Source: Nodosilinea nodulosa PCC 7104
Lineage (GTDB): Bacteria > Cyanobacteriota > Cyanobacteriia > Phormidesmidales > Phormidesmidaceae
NCBI RefSeq assembly: GCF_000309385.1
Contig: NZ_JH976538.1
Coordinates: forward strand, 70,709-134,708
Length of the DNA: 64,000 nt
Reading direction: 5' to 3'
Under the pieces are notes generated by a model. The model had not been told where the DNA came from and made no database searches. It saw only the letters and a list, made by a program, of their open reading frames with translations. The position numbers and the translations under genes are program-made. Positions 7,918 to 16,755 of the stretch are shown here, in pieces; within the stretch, counting starts at the first letter, position 1, and every line of letters begins with the position of its first letter.

Positions 7918-9546
7918 CTATGCAAAAGCCTTGATTGCAACACAAACTACTCGAATACCAATGAAGCTGGCGGATTCGTGCGGATCGTCGCTGCTACGAT
8001 GGGCAGAGCGGCAAACCACTGGTTCACCAAACCAAGAACCGCCGCGTACGCAGTGTTCTACATCCTCGACGGTATCTTGATCTATCCAAGCACTACCGTC
8101 AGCGGGGGCACCTTGGTAACTGCCATGTCGGTGATCTTGGCACCACTCTTCTACATTGCCGTGCATGTCGTAGAGGCCAAACCCGTTGGGGGCAAAACTG
8201 CCTACATCGGTTGTCTGCTCTCGGTACTTGCCTTTAAAACCAGCGCCGTAGGTGCAGTTGCCATCGTAATTTGCCAGATCAGCCGTAATTGTCTCACCAA
8301 CATAAAACGGGGTCGTCGTCCCAGCCCGGCAGGCATATTCCCACTCGGCTTCGCTGGGTAACCGATATTGTCGGCCCGTTTTTCGAGACAGGCGATCGCA
8401 AAACTCTGTCGCTTCATGCCAAGAGACCTGCTCAACAGGGCGGTTAACGCCCTTGAAGTGAGAAGGGTCAGGGTTCAAATCGAGCTTGACCTTTGGCAAG
8501 TGCGCTACGGTAAACCACTGCTCCTGGGTAATGGCATATTTGCCCATGTAAAAAGGGCGAACCTTAACCAGGTGCTGTGGGCCTTCACTATCATGTCGTT
8601 CTTTCTCATGACTGGGCGAGCCCATAGTGAAGATGCCGCCCGGTATCGCCACCACCGCTAAACCTATACCCTCCTCCAGTTTCTCCCAGAGATAGTCTGC
8701 CTTGCCATCCCGGTAGCTAATCTCAAGGCTTGATGCATCAGAAGAGAGCCCTTCCGTTACAGCTACCGCCGCAACCTTAAAAGAAAAAGACTGGGTGAGA
8801 ATCGCCGTCTTCTCTACCTCAAGAGACTTATCAATTTCTAATAAAATCGTCCGGCGGGCTTCTTCAGCTAGAGATTGGTCAGGCGCAGCGCTATTGCCCG
8901 CCAAGCTCGATGTCAGAGTCTTTTTGATCTTGAGAATGGGCTTCAGGTGTTCTAAAAGCGGGGTCTGGTTAATGGCGTCAACCACCTCAGCTTTTCGTGC
9001 CGCATCCCCCACCGCCGAGCGCACCTTAGAGCTGCCCGAAATTTCGAGCTGAATGACGTTTTTGCCCAGCTCAAACGATCGCTCTATCGAGCATTCGTAG
9101 CCCAGACCGCGATAAAACCCCTTAGCAAAGGCGATCGCGGCATCATCGCGAATCTCCTGGTTCATGCCAATCACATAGTCAATGTGTTCGACAATAGCGT
9201 CGGCCTGCGCTTCGGAATAGCAGGCATTGAGCAGCACACAGCCCACGTCATTAGAAAACAGCCTGAACAAACCAGACAGGGCCTCTGTACGCACCCACTG
9301 TTCGCTGCCGTCACTGCCTTCAAAGACCAGCCCTTCCCGGCCACTGCCATGGCCACAAAAATGCACAATCTGCGGCTGGTGCCTCAAAAACAGGTCTTGC
9401 AGATCTCCGACACGCACTGCCAAAGCATCTTCTACGTCAAAGTCCTGACGGTTGCGCGACTTCTCGATCACCTCTTTCAAGTCTCGTATCTCGCGATCGA
9501 GGTTGAGGTCGTTGCGCGGGTTAGACGCCAGGATGAGGATCTTCAT
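7918..9546 (-). CDS. CHAT-domain protease fused to FGE-sulfatase-like domain
   Basis: 542 residues. The N-terminal domain (about 1-190) is a CHAT-type caspase-like peptidase: VHFCGHGSG supplies His66 and LLNACYSEAQAD supplies Cys109. A linker of about 100 residues follows, then a formylglycine-generating-enzyme-like (SUMF1/FGE-sulfatase) domain from about 295 to 540, seen in GGIFTMGS, YRLPSEAEWEYACRAGT, GLYDMHGNVEEWC and CVRGGSWFG. The pair of cysteines that make up the FGE active site is not preserved after RGGSW (only one Cys, in VVCRSA), so enzyme activity is unlikely and the domain may bind a ligand or substrate. CHAT-FGE fusions belong to the effector/sensor repertoire of bacterial conflict and cell-death systems. 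The N-terminal 180 residues are nearly identical to those of the next gene upstream (9651-11216), showing a duplication with exchange of the C-terminal part. Confidence 0.88.
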   Translation of the reverse strand: MKILILASNPRNDLNLDREIRDLKEVIEKSRNRQDFDVEDALAVRVGDLQDLFLRHQPQIVHFCGHGSGREGLVFEGSDGSEQWVRTEALSGLFRLFSNDVGCVLLNACYSEAQADAIVEHIDYVIGMNQEIRDDAAIAFAKGFYRGLGYECSIERSFELGKNVIQLEISGSSKVRSAVGDAARKAEVVDAINQTPLLEHLKPILKIKKTLTSSLAGNSAAPDQSLAEEARRTILLEIDKSLEVEKTAILTQSFSFKVAAVAVTEGLSSDASSLEISYRDGKADYLWEKLEEGIGLAVVAIPGGIFTMGSPSHEKERHDSEGPQHLVKVRPFYMGKYAITQEQWFTVAHLPKVKLDLNPDPSHFKGVNRPVEQVSWHEATEFCDRLSRKTGRQYRLPSEAEWEYACRAGTTTPFYVGETITADLANYDGNCTYGAGFKGKYREQTTDVGSFAPNGFGLYDMHGNVEEWCQDHRHGSYQGAPADGSAWIDQDTVEDVEHCVRGGSWFGEPVVCRSAHRSSDDPHESASFIGIRVVCVAIKAFA

Positions 9547-9650
9547 AGAGGAGTCGCTAATTGTGGGCTTGGGTAATGTGGTGGGCCATGGTCAATTATC
9601 CACCGATCGTAAAGCTAAATTTCTTGGCACTTCATCGCATTTTACAATGA

Positions 9651-11216
9651 CTACAAAAATTTGTCGGCTTGCTTCAAGGCATGATTGTAGTAATTGCTAT
9701 ATTCAACTCGTTTTTCTTGGGCTAGCTGATAGCAGGTACAGCTTTGAGGAGTTTCTTTCATTAAATCAGCTGCTCTAAGCCAAAGTGAAGCAATACTGAG
9801 CCAAGCATCATGGGAGTTTGCCTCCGCTGGGTCTTCATTGTGGCAGGCTTTCGTCTGCACCGTTTTCTTATAGTCGGTTAAACAATTGGCGATATCAACC
9901 GCCTGTCTGAAAGACGCTCTGCTAGCCATCAGCGCGGCTGTATTCTTATTGGTTTCGTACTCGTCAATTTTATATTGCGCCTGTTTAAATAGAGTGGTGT
10001 CATTCTCCGATATTGTTTTAAGCAGGGCGATCGCTTCCTGCCAAAGGCCTTGCACTCTCTCCCACGTAGATAAGGAGTTGTAGTCTCCTGCCGATTCCTG
10101 GGAAAGCTCCGCCGCTTGGTAACCTTTGTGCAATGCTTGAGAATAAGCTAAATAATTTTTGTAATCAACTAATTCATTGTCTTCAGGGCTAGGCGAAACT
10201 GTTTCTAATTTAGAGATGGCTTGATTCCATTTTTGAATAATCTGCTCCAGAATGTCAGTATTTAGCTCAGACGAAGCCATCATCTTTTCGGCCTCATCGG
10301 CTATTTTACTCGCCTCATCTCTGGCAGTATTGCTATCAATTGGCGTAGTTTGGTTAGGTGGAGTTTTTAGTTCCCCGACAATAAAGGGAAGCCGATTTAT
10401 GCCAATTATTGAGGCCGTCAACAACAGTAGCCCAGCACATATCAGGGCGATTGTGCCCCTGCTTTTGGCTTTGTCAGCGGATGGTGTCTCTGCTTTGGCC
10501 AGAGATGCCCGAATTTCAAGCTCTATTCTCTTCCGCTCTGCCTGGGATAGGCTGGTCTCAGAACTTTTCACTTTCGCCGCTGACTTAACCGGATTAATTC
10601 TTAAAATCGGTTTGAGATGTTCTGGAATGGTTATATCTTGGGCTTGATTGAGGATCTCAGCCTTTCGTAGTGAGGTCGCGGTTGCCGATCGCGTCTGAGA
10701 ACTGCCAGAAAGCTCTAGCTGAATGGCGTTGCAGCCAAATTCAAAGGCTTGTTCGATGGTGCAGTTGTAGCCTAGGGCCTGGTAAAACCCCTTGGAGAAT
10801 GCGATCGCAGCGTCGTCTCTAATCGCCTGGTTCATGCCAATCACATAGCCGATGTGGTTGACGATGGCATTGGCCTGCTCTTCGGAGTAGCAGGCATTGA
10901 GCAGCACGCAGTTCACCTGGTTAGCAAGCAGCCTGAAGAGATCAGATAGGGCCTCCGTGCGCACCCACTGCTCATCCCCATCACTGCCCTCAAAGACCAA
11001 CCCCTGCTGACCACTGCCATGGCCACAAAAGTGCACAATCTGGGGACTGTGCTTGAGCAACAGGCCCTGCAAATCTTCTACCCGCACGGCCAAGGCATCT
11101 TCTACCTCAAACTCCTGCCCGCTGCGCGATTTCTCAACCACCTCCTTCAGATCTCGAATTTCGCGATCGAGGTTGAGGTCTTTGCGCGGGTTCGACGCCA
11201 GGATGAGGATTTTCAT
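9651..11216 (-). CDS. CHAT-domain protease with transmembrane helix and helical C-terminus
   Basis: 521 residues. Residues 1-180 are a CHAT peptidase domain almost identical to the neighbour at 7918-9546, with His66 in VHFCGHGSG and Cys109 in LLNACYSEEQ. Around 255-275 there is one transmembrane segment (TIALICAGLLLLTASIIGIN). The remaining 240 residues are helical, rich in Ala, Glu and Lys, and look like TPR-style repeats (e.g. WERVQGLWQEAIALLKTI and WLSIASLWLRAADLM); I do not recognise a precise family. The protease would therefore be tethered to the membrane with its helical domain on the other side or folded back. Gene order and shared N-terminus point to duplication of one CHAT module that was then joined to different partners. 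Confidence 0.82.
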   Translation of the reverse strand: MKILILASNPRKDLNLDREIRDLKEVVEKSRSGQEFEVEDALAVRVEDLQGLLLKHSPQIVHFCGHGSGQQGLVFEGSDGDEQWVRTEALSDLFRLLANQVNCVLLNACYSEEQANAIVNHIGYVIGMNQAIRDDAAIAFSKGFYQALGYNCTIEQAFEFGCNAIQLELSGSSQTRSATATSLRKAEILNQAQDITIPEHLKPILRINPVKSAAKVKSSETSLSQAERKRIELEIRASLAKAETPSADKAKSRGTIALICAGLLLLTASIIGINRLPFIVGELKTPPNQTTPIDSNTARDEASKIADEAEKMMASSELNTDILEQIIQKWNQAISKLETVSPSPEDNELVDYKNYLAYSQALHKGYQAAELSQESAGDYNSLSTWERVQGLWQEAIALLKTISENDTTLFKQAQYKIDEYETNKNTAALMASRASFRQAVDIANCLTDYKKTVQTKACHNEDPAEANSHDAWLSIASLWLRAADLMKETPQSCTCYQLAQEKRVEYSNYYNHALKQADKFL

Positions 11217-11829
11217 GGGAGTTTTGTCAACTGCAAGAACTCATGACCTGCGGGCGGGCTGACCAGTGAGAAAATAGGCTAAGGCTAGAGGAAATTCAGA
11301 GGCATACAATTCACACCCATTGGAGTCTAACTACAGCGGCTATGGAGCCTATTCCCTATGCTTTCTCCCCTGTGTTCTAGTTTCAGGCATGGCCGTTGCC
11401 ATCGTGATGAATGTAGCTAAGCTTCAAACTTCGGCACCGTCTACGCCAAAAGCAGCCCAGAGCTGGCTCCTGTTCTGAGCTAGAGCGCCCTGGCCCGACT
11501 CGTAGGCCGCCCCAGGGTTTTGAATGTTGCCCTGCCTGGGCAAGATTTGGCCCATGCGGTTGAGCCGCCCGGCCCCAAGGCGCGATCGCATCGCCGTCTT
11601 GGCTATATCTGGTGAGCAAGTGGAATGTAGGATGGCCTCCTCGCGATGCATTGCTGCGCGTTGGCGGACTGCAATGCCTCTATAAACCGGGTGTAACCAA
11701 ATAGGATGCGGTATTATACTGAATCCTCCCTGGCTACCCCCGATTGGGCTGGGCAAACACCGTTTGCCCCTACGCGATCCACCTGTGTGGAATCGGGGGT
11801 AACCGATTCGGATTTGGTATTACATTCCA
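11217..11829. other. Intergenic region with a palindromic repeat element
   Basis: About 610 bases between two genes of the caspase/CHAT cluster. The first part (11217-11690) has no gene I can support. From about 11690 to 11822 there is a nested palindrome: TACCCCCGATT at 11735-11745 pairs with AATCGGGGGTA at 11791-11801, and inside it GGGCAAAC at 11751-11758 pairs with GTTTGCCC at 11762-11769 around a three-base loop. Similar GGTATTA-containing sequences lie outside both arms. This resembles the short extragenic palindromes that are scattered in cyanobacterial genomes. Confidence 0.6.
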
Positions 11830-13956
11830 TCACCGCTCTATAAGAATCTGAACCTGTTTCGTTACCCAATCCTGCTTGGGGTCAACCACCATCGTTGCCG
11901 CCCGCGTCACATTGGGCGCATTAACCAGATCGGCCCCGATCATCTTCATCAGGTTATTCAGTGGGTTAATGCCTTCGGGTTCTCCCAGGCTGCGGGTCGC
12001 TTCACCTCCCAAAGACTCCTCTAACGCTGCTCCCCTGGTTGCAGGCGGTTCATCCAGCGCGGGCAGCGTCAACCAGCGAAAATCCGCCAGCCCCTTCTGC
12101 ACCGCAAACACCTTCAGTGTTTCCTTCGCCTGGTGATAAGCGTCATCATCCGGCAAACTCATCGCCAGTTTGACCTCTTCAGTGGCCCCGGCATCCAGGT
12201 TAAAGAAGGGTGACTCCAGCCCGCCCAAGGGTATTTGTGAAACCGCCCAGGTCGGCTCAATATCCAGCACAGCCACTTTGAGCGGTTGGGTGCCTTTATT
12301 GGTTAAACGCAGACAGATAATATCCCCCGCCTGAATCACCGGATTTTGCGGGTCATCAAAGGCTGAGTCATCGTCCTTAACAAGCTCAACGGTGAGCAAC
12401 GGGGCCAGCTTAGAACTGGAGTTATCCAAACTTTGCACTGCTTGATACTTGGCCAGATGCACTAAGCGATCGACCACCTGTTTGGGGGCCGTTGCCTCGG
12501 TAAAGGCTAGCAGCGGCCGCAGGTTGGGAATTGGCATGCCGTTCTGGCAGATCTCGTAGTTACCCTCGCGATCAAGCGCCACCTGGTAGGTGGCAGATTC
12601 GCCCTCTTGCACTTCCACCACCCAGCCATTGCTGGCGAGCGCTTGTCGAACCCGGTCTAAGGCCTCAGTTTGCTGCTCCACCAGGGAAGACGGCAGGTCA
12701 TTCTCTTGATCGCCTGCAACCTTTTCGGCAAAGAAGCGCACCCGCTGAATCAGGTCCACTGGGGCCGATATCATAATGGCCGGGGCACCGGGCTCTAGGG
12801 TACCGTTTACTGGAATGCCACCCGCTTCTGGCGTCAAGATTCTAGCCGTAGATTCAGAGGCATCCACCTGGGTCAGTTCAGCGATCGCCACCTGCTTTGC
12901 CCGATCGGTAAAGTCTGTGGTGCTGAGGGGATAGATCGAGAACCGAGTCCCCTTGCTGAGGCCCTGAGCCTGCCCGGCATTGATCGTGATCTCTGTCTCT
13001 GAAGTGACTTTAATCACCGCGACAGTAAACGGGGTAGACCAGCGATCGCTGCCAAACACCAGGCGATCGCTCTCGCCCACAATCATGGGAATTTGCTGAG
13101 CAAACTTGCTTTGCACCTGGGCATTAATGCGATCGTGCAGCAGCTTGTAGGTCAGCGGTTGGCCGCTGGTGGCCACGCTGGTGAGCGTATCAATCATCCA
13201 GTAGGTCAAGGCACCGTGGCGTTCTGACCCGCCGTTTACGGCATATTCGTAGGCGTACTCGTTGGGGCGACAAGCCGCCAACAACACATAGTCTCTGGCT
13301 TGCGGTAAGCCCCCTGCACCTACGGCACTATTGCGGGTCACGTCTAGCCAGTTTTGCTCCAGCTCCTTGGGGTCAGCGACTAGACTTTCCGATGTTCGCT
13401 GTGCCACATCGGTCTGCCCCGCACTACGGATTTCGGCATCCCCGCGAGTTGACCCACCCGAATGGCAGCTGTCGAGCACCATGGTCACAATGATGCCCTT
13501 ATCGGTCATGCGCTTGAGCAGCGTCGTCATCTCAACGTCGCGCAGATAGCGCCCCTCTGCCGAATCGCCAATATCCATGGGCACAATCCCTTCATCGTTC
13601 GGCTCCTGCTTGAAGGGGTAAACCGTTGTCGCCCGTCCGCCATGCCCAGAGTAGTGGATATAGACCTGCTCTCCCGGCTGAACGACTTCTGTTAGCACCT
13701 TAAAGGCATTAACAATATTCTCGTAGGTGGGTTCCTGGTCTTGATCTGAACTCACCAATTGCAGCGCCGTGTCCTCCTGATTGGGAGATATCAACTTGCG
13801 GATTTGCTCTACTGGAACCTTTAACGTCTCTGTTAGAAAGGTCTCCACCAGATTAATGTCGCGCACTGCTCCCTTAAGATTTTTATAGAGTCGATTGGGT
13901 TTATAGGAGTCAATTCCAATCAGCAGGGCATAGATAACAGGTATTTGGTCTGACAT
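11830..13956 (-). CDS. Caspase-family (C14) protein with long C-terminal region
   Basis: The ATG at 13956 is chosen because AAGGAAGGA lies 3 bases upstream; a longer frame from 13989 has no such site. The product has 708 residues. The N-terminal caspase-like domain (about 1-290) has YIHYSGHGGRA with catalytic His105 and MVLDSCHSGGSTRG with catalytic Cys164, so both members of the dyad are present. Residues 300-700 are beta-rich and include a stretch about loss of ligand-like repeats in which I recognise only a general similarity to the DUF4384-type domain that follows many bacterial caspases (PLKVAVLDIEPTWAVSQI). There is no signal peptide or clear transmembrane helix. It is the first gene of the minus-strand cluster. 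Expected role: a cytoplasmic metacaspase-like protease acting in stress or cell death; substrate unknown. Confidence 0.87.
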   Translation of the reverse strand: MSDQIPVIYALLIGIDSYKPNRLYKNLKGAVRDINLVETFLTETLKVPVEQIRKLISPNQEDTALQLVSSDQDQEPTYENIVNAFKVLTEVVQPGEQVYIHYSGHGGRATTVYPFKQEPNDEGIVPMDIGDSAEGRYLRDVEMTTLLKRMTDKGIIVTMVLDSCHSGGSTRGDAEIRSAGQTDVAQRTSESLVADPKELEQNWLDVTRNSAVGAGGLPQARDYVLLAACRPNEYAYEYAVNGGSERHGALTYWMIDTLTSVATSGQPLTYKLLHDRINAQVQSKFAQQIPMIVGESDRLVFGSDRWSTPFTVAVIKVTSETEITINAGQAQGLSKGTRFSIYPLSTTDFTDRAKQVAIAELTQVDASESTARILTPEAGGIPVNGTLEPGAPAIMISAPVDLIQRVRFFAEKVAGDQENDLPSSLVEQQTEALDRVRQALASNGWVVEVQEGESATYQVALDREGNYEICQNGMPIPNLRPLLAFTEATAPKQVVDRLVHLAKYQAVQSLDNSSSKLAPLLTVELVKDDDSAFDDPQNPVIQAGDIICLRLTNKGTQPLKVAVLDIEPTWAVSQIPLGGLESPFFNLDAGATEEVKLAMSLPDDDAYHQAKETLKVFAVQKGLADFRWLTLPALDEPPATRGAALEESLGGEATRSLGEPEGINPLNNLMKMIGADLVNAPNVTRAATMVVDPKQDWVTKQVQILIER

Positions 13957-14092
13957 AAATCCTTCCTTGGTGTCCCTTTCCTGACGCATTTAGAACGGTG
14001 CCGCTTCAAAACAGATCGAGGATGTTGATCCTTGAGTAACGACCGTTTGAGCAGCACCGTATTTTCAGCGATTCGCTACTTTGCGCCTGAAG

Positions 14093-15001
14093 CTAGGCCA
14101 TTGCAGCTAACGTACTTGGCCCGACAATGCCATCCGCAACCAGACTCTTCTGCGCTTGAAACGCTTTGACGGCTTTATCGGTGCCCGGCCCAAATTCACC
14201 ATCCACGCCAACATCAATGCCTGCGGCCTTTAACATCTCCTGAAGTTTGGCCACATCAGATCCCTCCATCCGAGGACGGCTAAGACGTAAGAGTCTAGGC
14301 TGGTCATCCCAGGGCGCTTTCTCAAAACCCACAGCCGGTGACATACCCAGGCGCTTGCCAGTTTCGTTGCCGTAAGCGCCATCTTCGGTGAGCTTGTCGT
14401 TGGGGTTATTCTTATTCCACAGCACTTGAAAGGCCAGTATGGTGGCTTGCCGCAGGTCTTTAGCCCCGCCCCCTTTGTAATCAACATGGGGCGGGTCACC
14501 CGCCAGCGGCTGCCAACCCTGGGGTTGCAAAAACTGAAGCCAGCCCGAGCGATCGTTAATATCCAGCGCCAAACCACTCTGGTGATTGCTTGTACCGGGC
14601 TTAGCGACAGGGTTGCTATTGTTACCCCGCCAGTTATACAAAAGAAACTGCTGGGCGATCGTTCTATAGGCCGAATTCACCACCAGTTTGGTCCCGCGAG
14701 CCTCAATCGCTTTCCGCAGTCCTTCCTTACCTTCTGGAGGAACAAAAGGATAGGCGGCATTGCCCAATTCCACATTTAGATCATCGAAACTCACTAAAGC
14801 GTTAGGCGTAATCAAGTTGATTTGATAAATTAGCTGTTGAGACAATCCATTGGCGACTGCCGTACTCCCTTGGGGAGCATCCTTTAACAGGCCAGCAAAA
14901 CCTCGCGGGGCTGGTGCATTGTCTTCAAAGTCATTAATCTCTTCACAGAATTCTATTTCTGATTGCCCTGTCAGATTTGTATCTTCAGTTAACTCGCTCA
15001 T
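14093..15001 (-). CDS. M15 D-Ala-D-Ala carboxypeptidase-like protein with peptidoglycan-binding domain
   Basis: 302 residues, preceded by GAGGTG five bases before the ATG. Residues 65-180 are an M15 (VanY/endolysin-type) zinc peptidase: SNHQSGLALDI provides His140 and Asp147 and DPPHVDYKG provides His172, the expected three zinc ligands. Residues 245-302 are a PG_binding_1 domain (SDVAKLQEMLKAAGIDVG ... DGIVGPSTLAAM). It would cut peptide cross-links of peptidoglycan. There is no signal peptide, so the enzyme would stay in the cytoplasm unless released by lysis or exported by an unusual route, which is a phage-endolysin trait. The next gene upstream is a lysozyme with the same kind of wall-binding domain. 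Confidence 0.87.
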   Translation of the reverse strand: MSELTEDTNLTGQSEIEFCEEINDFEDNAPAPRGFAGLLKDAPQGSTAVANGLSQQLIYQINLITPNALVSFDDLNVELGNAAYPFVPPEGKEGLRKAIEARGTKLVVNSAYRTIAQQFLLYNWRGNNSNPVAKPGTSNHQSGLALDINDRSGWLQFLQPQGWQPLAGDPPHVDYKGGGAKDLRQATILAFQVLWNKNNPNDKLTEDGAYGNETGKRLGMSPAVGFEKAPWDDQPRLLRLSRPRMEGSDVAKLQEMLKAAGIDVGVDGEFGPGTDKAVKAFQAQKSLVADGIVGPSTLAAMA

Positions 15002-15032
15002 GTTTCACCTCTGGATAATTTCAAAAATCAAC

Positions 15033-15341
15033 TTACAAACCTAGAGCTTTCAGGGTGTTGCTTCCGGCGACACCATCAACAGTGAGCCCCTTTTGCTGCT
15101 GCACACTACGCACAGCGTCGTCAGTGGCCTTGCCCAAAAAACCATCGGCCCCGGCTGGGCCAAGATCAAAGCCCTGCTTAATTAAAGCTACTTGCAGGCG
15201 CTTCACATCATCGCCCTGCATAATTGGATCGGTTAGTTTTAGGGAACGCTGGGCTGCGGAAGCTTCAAAAACATCTACGGGGCCGTCATAGTTGCACAAT
15301 GGCTCCCAAGGTTGGCCATTAAATAAAGCTTGCTCAGCCAA
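15033..15341 (-). pseudogene. C-terminal (peptidoglycan-binding) half of a split lysozyme gene
   Basis: This 102-residue frame is the 3' part of the gene that starts at 17275. It holds a PG_binding_1 domain (GDDVKRLQVALIKQGFDLG ... GLTVDGVAGSNTLKALGL). The frame in fact stays open through 15415; removing the insertion sequence and one copy of the 10-bp target duplication joins it in frame with the lysozyme half (LNQGDYPG continues as AAQQFPRWNKVNRKPW). The Met at 15341 is simply an internal codon, and there is no ribosome binding site in front of it. It might still be expressed from a promoter in the insertion sequence, but that is not evident. Confidence 0.85.
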
Positions 15342-15415
15342 ACGACGACGGGTGAGCCCCAGCCAGGGTTTACGATTTACTTTATTCCAGCGAGGGAACT
15401 GTTGGGCAGCGCCTG

Positions 15416-15425
15416 GGTAATCACC
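15416..15425. repeat. Target-site duplication, left copy
   Basis: GGTAATCACC immediately before the left inverted repeat of the insertion sequence. The same ten bases follow the right end at 16756-16765. A 10-base duplication fits the 8-10 base range known for ISAs1-family elements. Confidence 0.92.
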
Positions 15426-16755
15426 CAGGGTAAGCGCAAGAAAACTATCGATACATTGTGCTAGGTTGCGAGCCCTGCAGCAAGGACAGTGAGCATGTAG
15501 TCAGGACTCATTGAGGCTCGCTTTGCCTTCTGCTTAAGACTTCGTTTTTTTGAGGTTTCTTGGTTCAGCACACTGATGGCCAAGCGCCTCAGGAGCGCCA
15601 TATTCTCGCCACCGTGGCCCCGCCTGATGCGAGACTTATCCTCGCCCCAGGTGACATCGAGCACCCAATGGAGTTGATTTTCGATACCCCAATGGGTGCG
15701 AATCGCCCGGCCAGCCATGGCGGCATCACAGGGCAATGACGTGAGATAAACCATCGTCTCTCGGGTGATCTTGTTCCAGAGATGTCGGACTCGCTTCACG
15801 AAGACGATGGTTTTGAGGCCCACCCATTGCTCGATTTGGTGTAGGTCTCCCATGGCGGCGATGGGTACAGCCCACACCTGCCGATGCTCCCGCCGATGAT
15901 GGCCCGACTCCACCCGAGCGTCATAACTGTGCTCTAGAGCGGTAAAGTTACCGGCTTCAGCCTGCTCAAACCAGGCCGTGACCTCGGCCCACAGGGTGGG
16001 GTGATTGGCCTTGAGACAGAGGACATAGTCGGCCCCGTGCCCAACGATCTCACGAGCAATTTCCTTCTGGGTGCCCATGGCATCGAGGGTGATGATGCAG
16101 CCGCTGATATCGAGAAGTTTCAGCAACGCAGGAATGGCGGTGATCTCGTTGCTCTTGGAGGCAACTTTGACTTGCCCTAACAACAGCCGATGCTCGCTGG
16201 CCCAGGCGCTGACGACGTGGAGCGCAGACTGCTTGGCGTTGCGGTCATAGGAGCCTTTAATCGTCTTGCCATCGATGGGAATCACTTGGGCTCCACTGCT
16301 CTCAACGATCTGCTTCACCCAGCCCAGAAAGCAACGCTCTAGGGCTTCAGGGGCCATCCGCTCGAACAAACGACGATAGGTGTCGGCATGGGGCACGCCG
16401 TTCGGTATCGAGAACAGGGTACTCAGCCACGCCTCGTGACTCTCGGCATAGGTTTCGATGTCCTCCCACCCCGTCGCGCCGCCGATGACGGCCAGAATCG
16501 CGATCATCACAATGCTCAAGAACGGGTGCTCTACCCCTTGACTGCCACGCGGGTCTTCTAGTTCAGCAAAGTGTGATTCCCACTGCTGCTGAATGGAGTT
16601 AGCATCGGTAGCCGCGCTCAAGGGTGGCTTGGTCTGACCGGCTTTAGCCGTCTCTTCATTGGGAGCAAAGCCTTGGCTCATGGGGACTCGCTAAGGGTCG
16701 CAGTGATAGCATGCCCCTAGCATGTCACAGACCTATTTTTCTTGCGCTTACCCTG
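15426..16755 (-). mobile_element. ISAs1-family insertion sequence, complete
   Basis: A 1330-bp element. The left end CAGGGTAAGCGCAAGAAAA is the inverse of the right end (TTTTTCTTGCGCTTACCCTG at 16736-16755), giving near-perfect terminal inverted repeats of about 19 bases. It is flanked by the 10-base direct repeat GGTAATCACC at 15416-15425 and 16756-16765. It carries a single full-length transposase gene. It has been inserted into a lysozyme gene, splitting it. The intact ends, intact open frame and identical target duplications suggest a recent insertion. Confidence 0.93.
15461..16681 (-). CDS. ISAs1-family DDE transposase
   Basis: 406 residues, the full length expected for this family. The N-terminal region contains HFAELEDPRGSQGVEHPFLS and the block IAILAVIGGATGWEDIETYA found at the start of ISAs1 transposases. 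Catalytic-core motifs are PIDGKTIKGSYDRN (first Asp), CIITLDAMGTQKEIA (second Asp) and NQLHWVLDVTWGEDKSRIRR (acidic residue near the C-terminus). There is no frameshift, so the protein is probably functional. Encoded on the same strand as the disrupted lysozyme gene; it starts 74 bases inside the right end of the element. Confidence 0.93.
   Translation of the reverse strand: MSQGFAPNEETAKAGQTKPPLSAATDANSIQQQWESHFAELEDPRGSQGVEHPFLSIVMIAILAVIGGATGWEDIETYAESHEAWLSTLFSIPNGVPHADTYRRLFERMAPEALERCFLGWVKQIVESSGAQVIPIDGKTIKGSYDRNAKQSALHVVSAWASEHRLLLGQVKVASKSNEITAIPALLKLLDISGCIITLDAMGTQKEIAREIVGHGADYVLCLKANHPTLWAEVTAWFEQAEAGNFTALEHSYDARVESGHHRREHRQVWAVPIAAMGDLHQIEQWVGLKTIVFVKRVRHLWNKITRETMVYLTSLPCDAAMAGRAIRTHWGIENQLHWVLDVTWGEDKSRIRRGHGGENMALLRRLAISVLNQETSKKRSLKQKAKRASMSPDYMLTVLAAGLAT

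Noticed and set aside
8750..9546. Functional formylglycine-generating enzyme in the CHAT-FGE protein
   Set aside because: The second half has the fold motifs but not the active-site pair of cysteines, so it was called FGE-like only.
11383..11756. A minus-strand gene in the gap between the CHAT and caspase genes
   Set aside because: Two overlapping frames exist but neither has a start signal or recognisable protein features, and one runs through a palindromic repeat.
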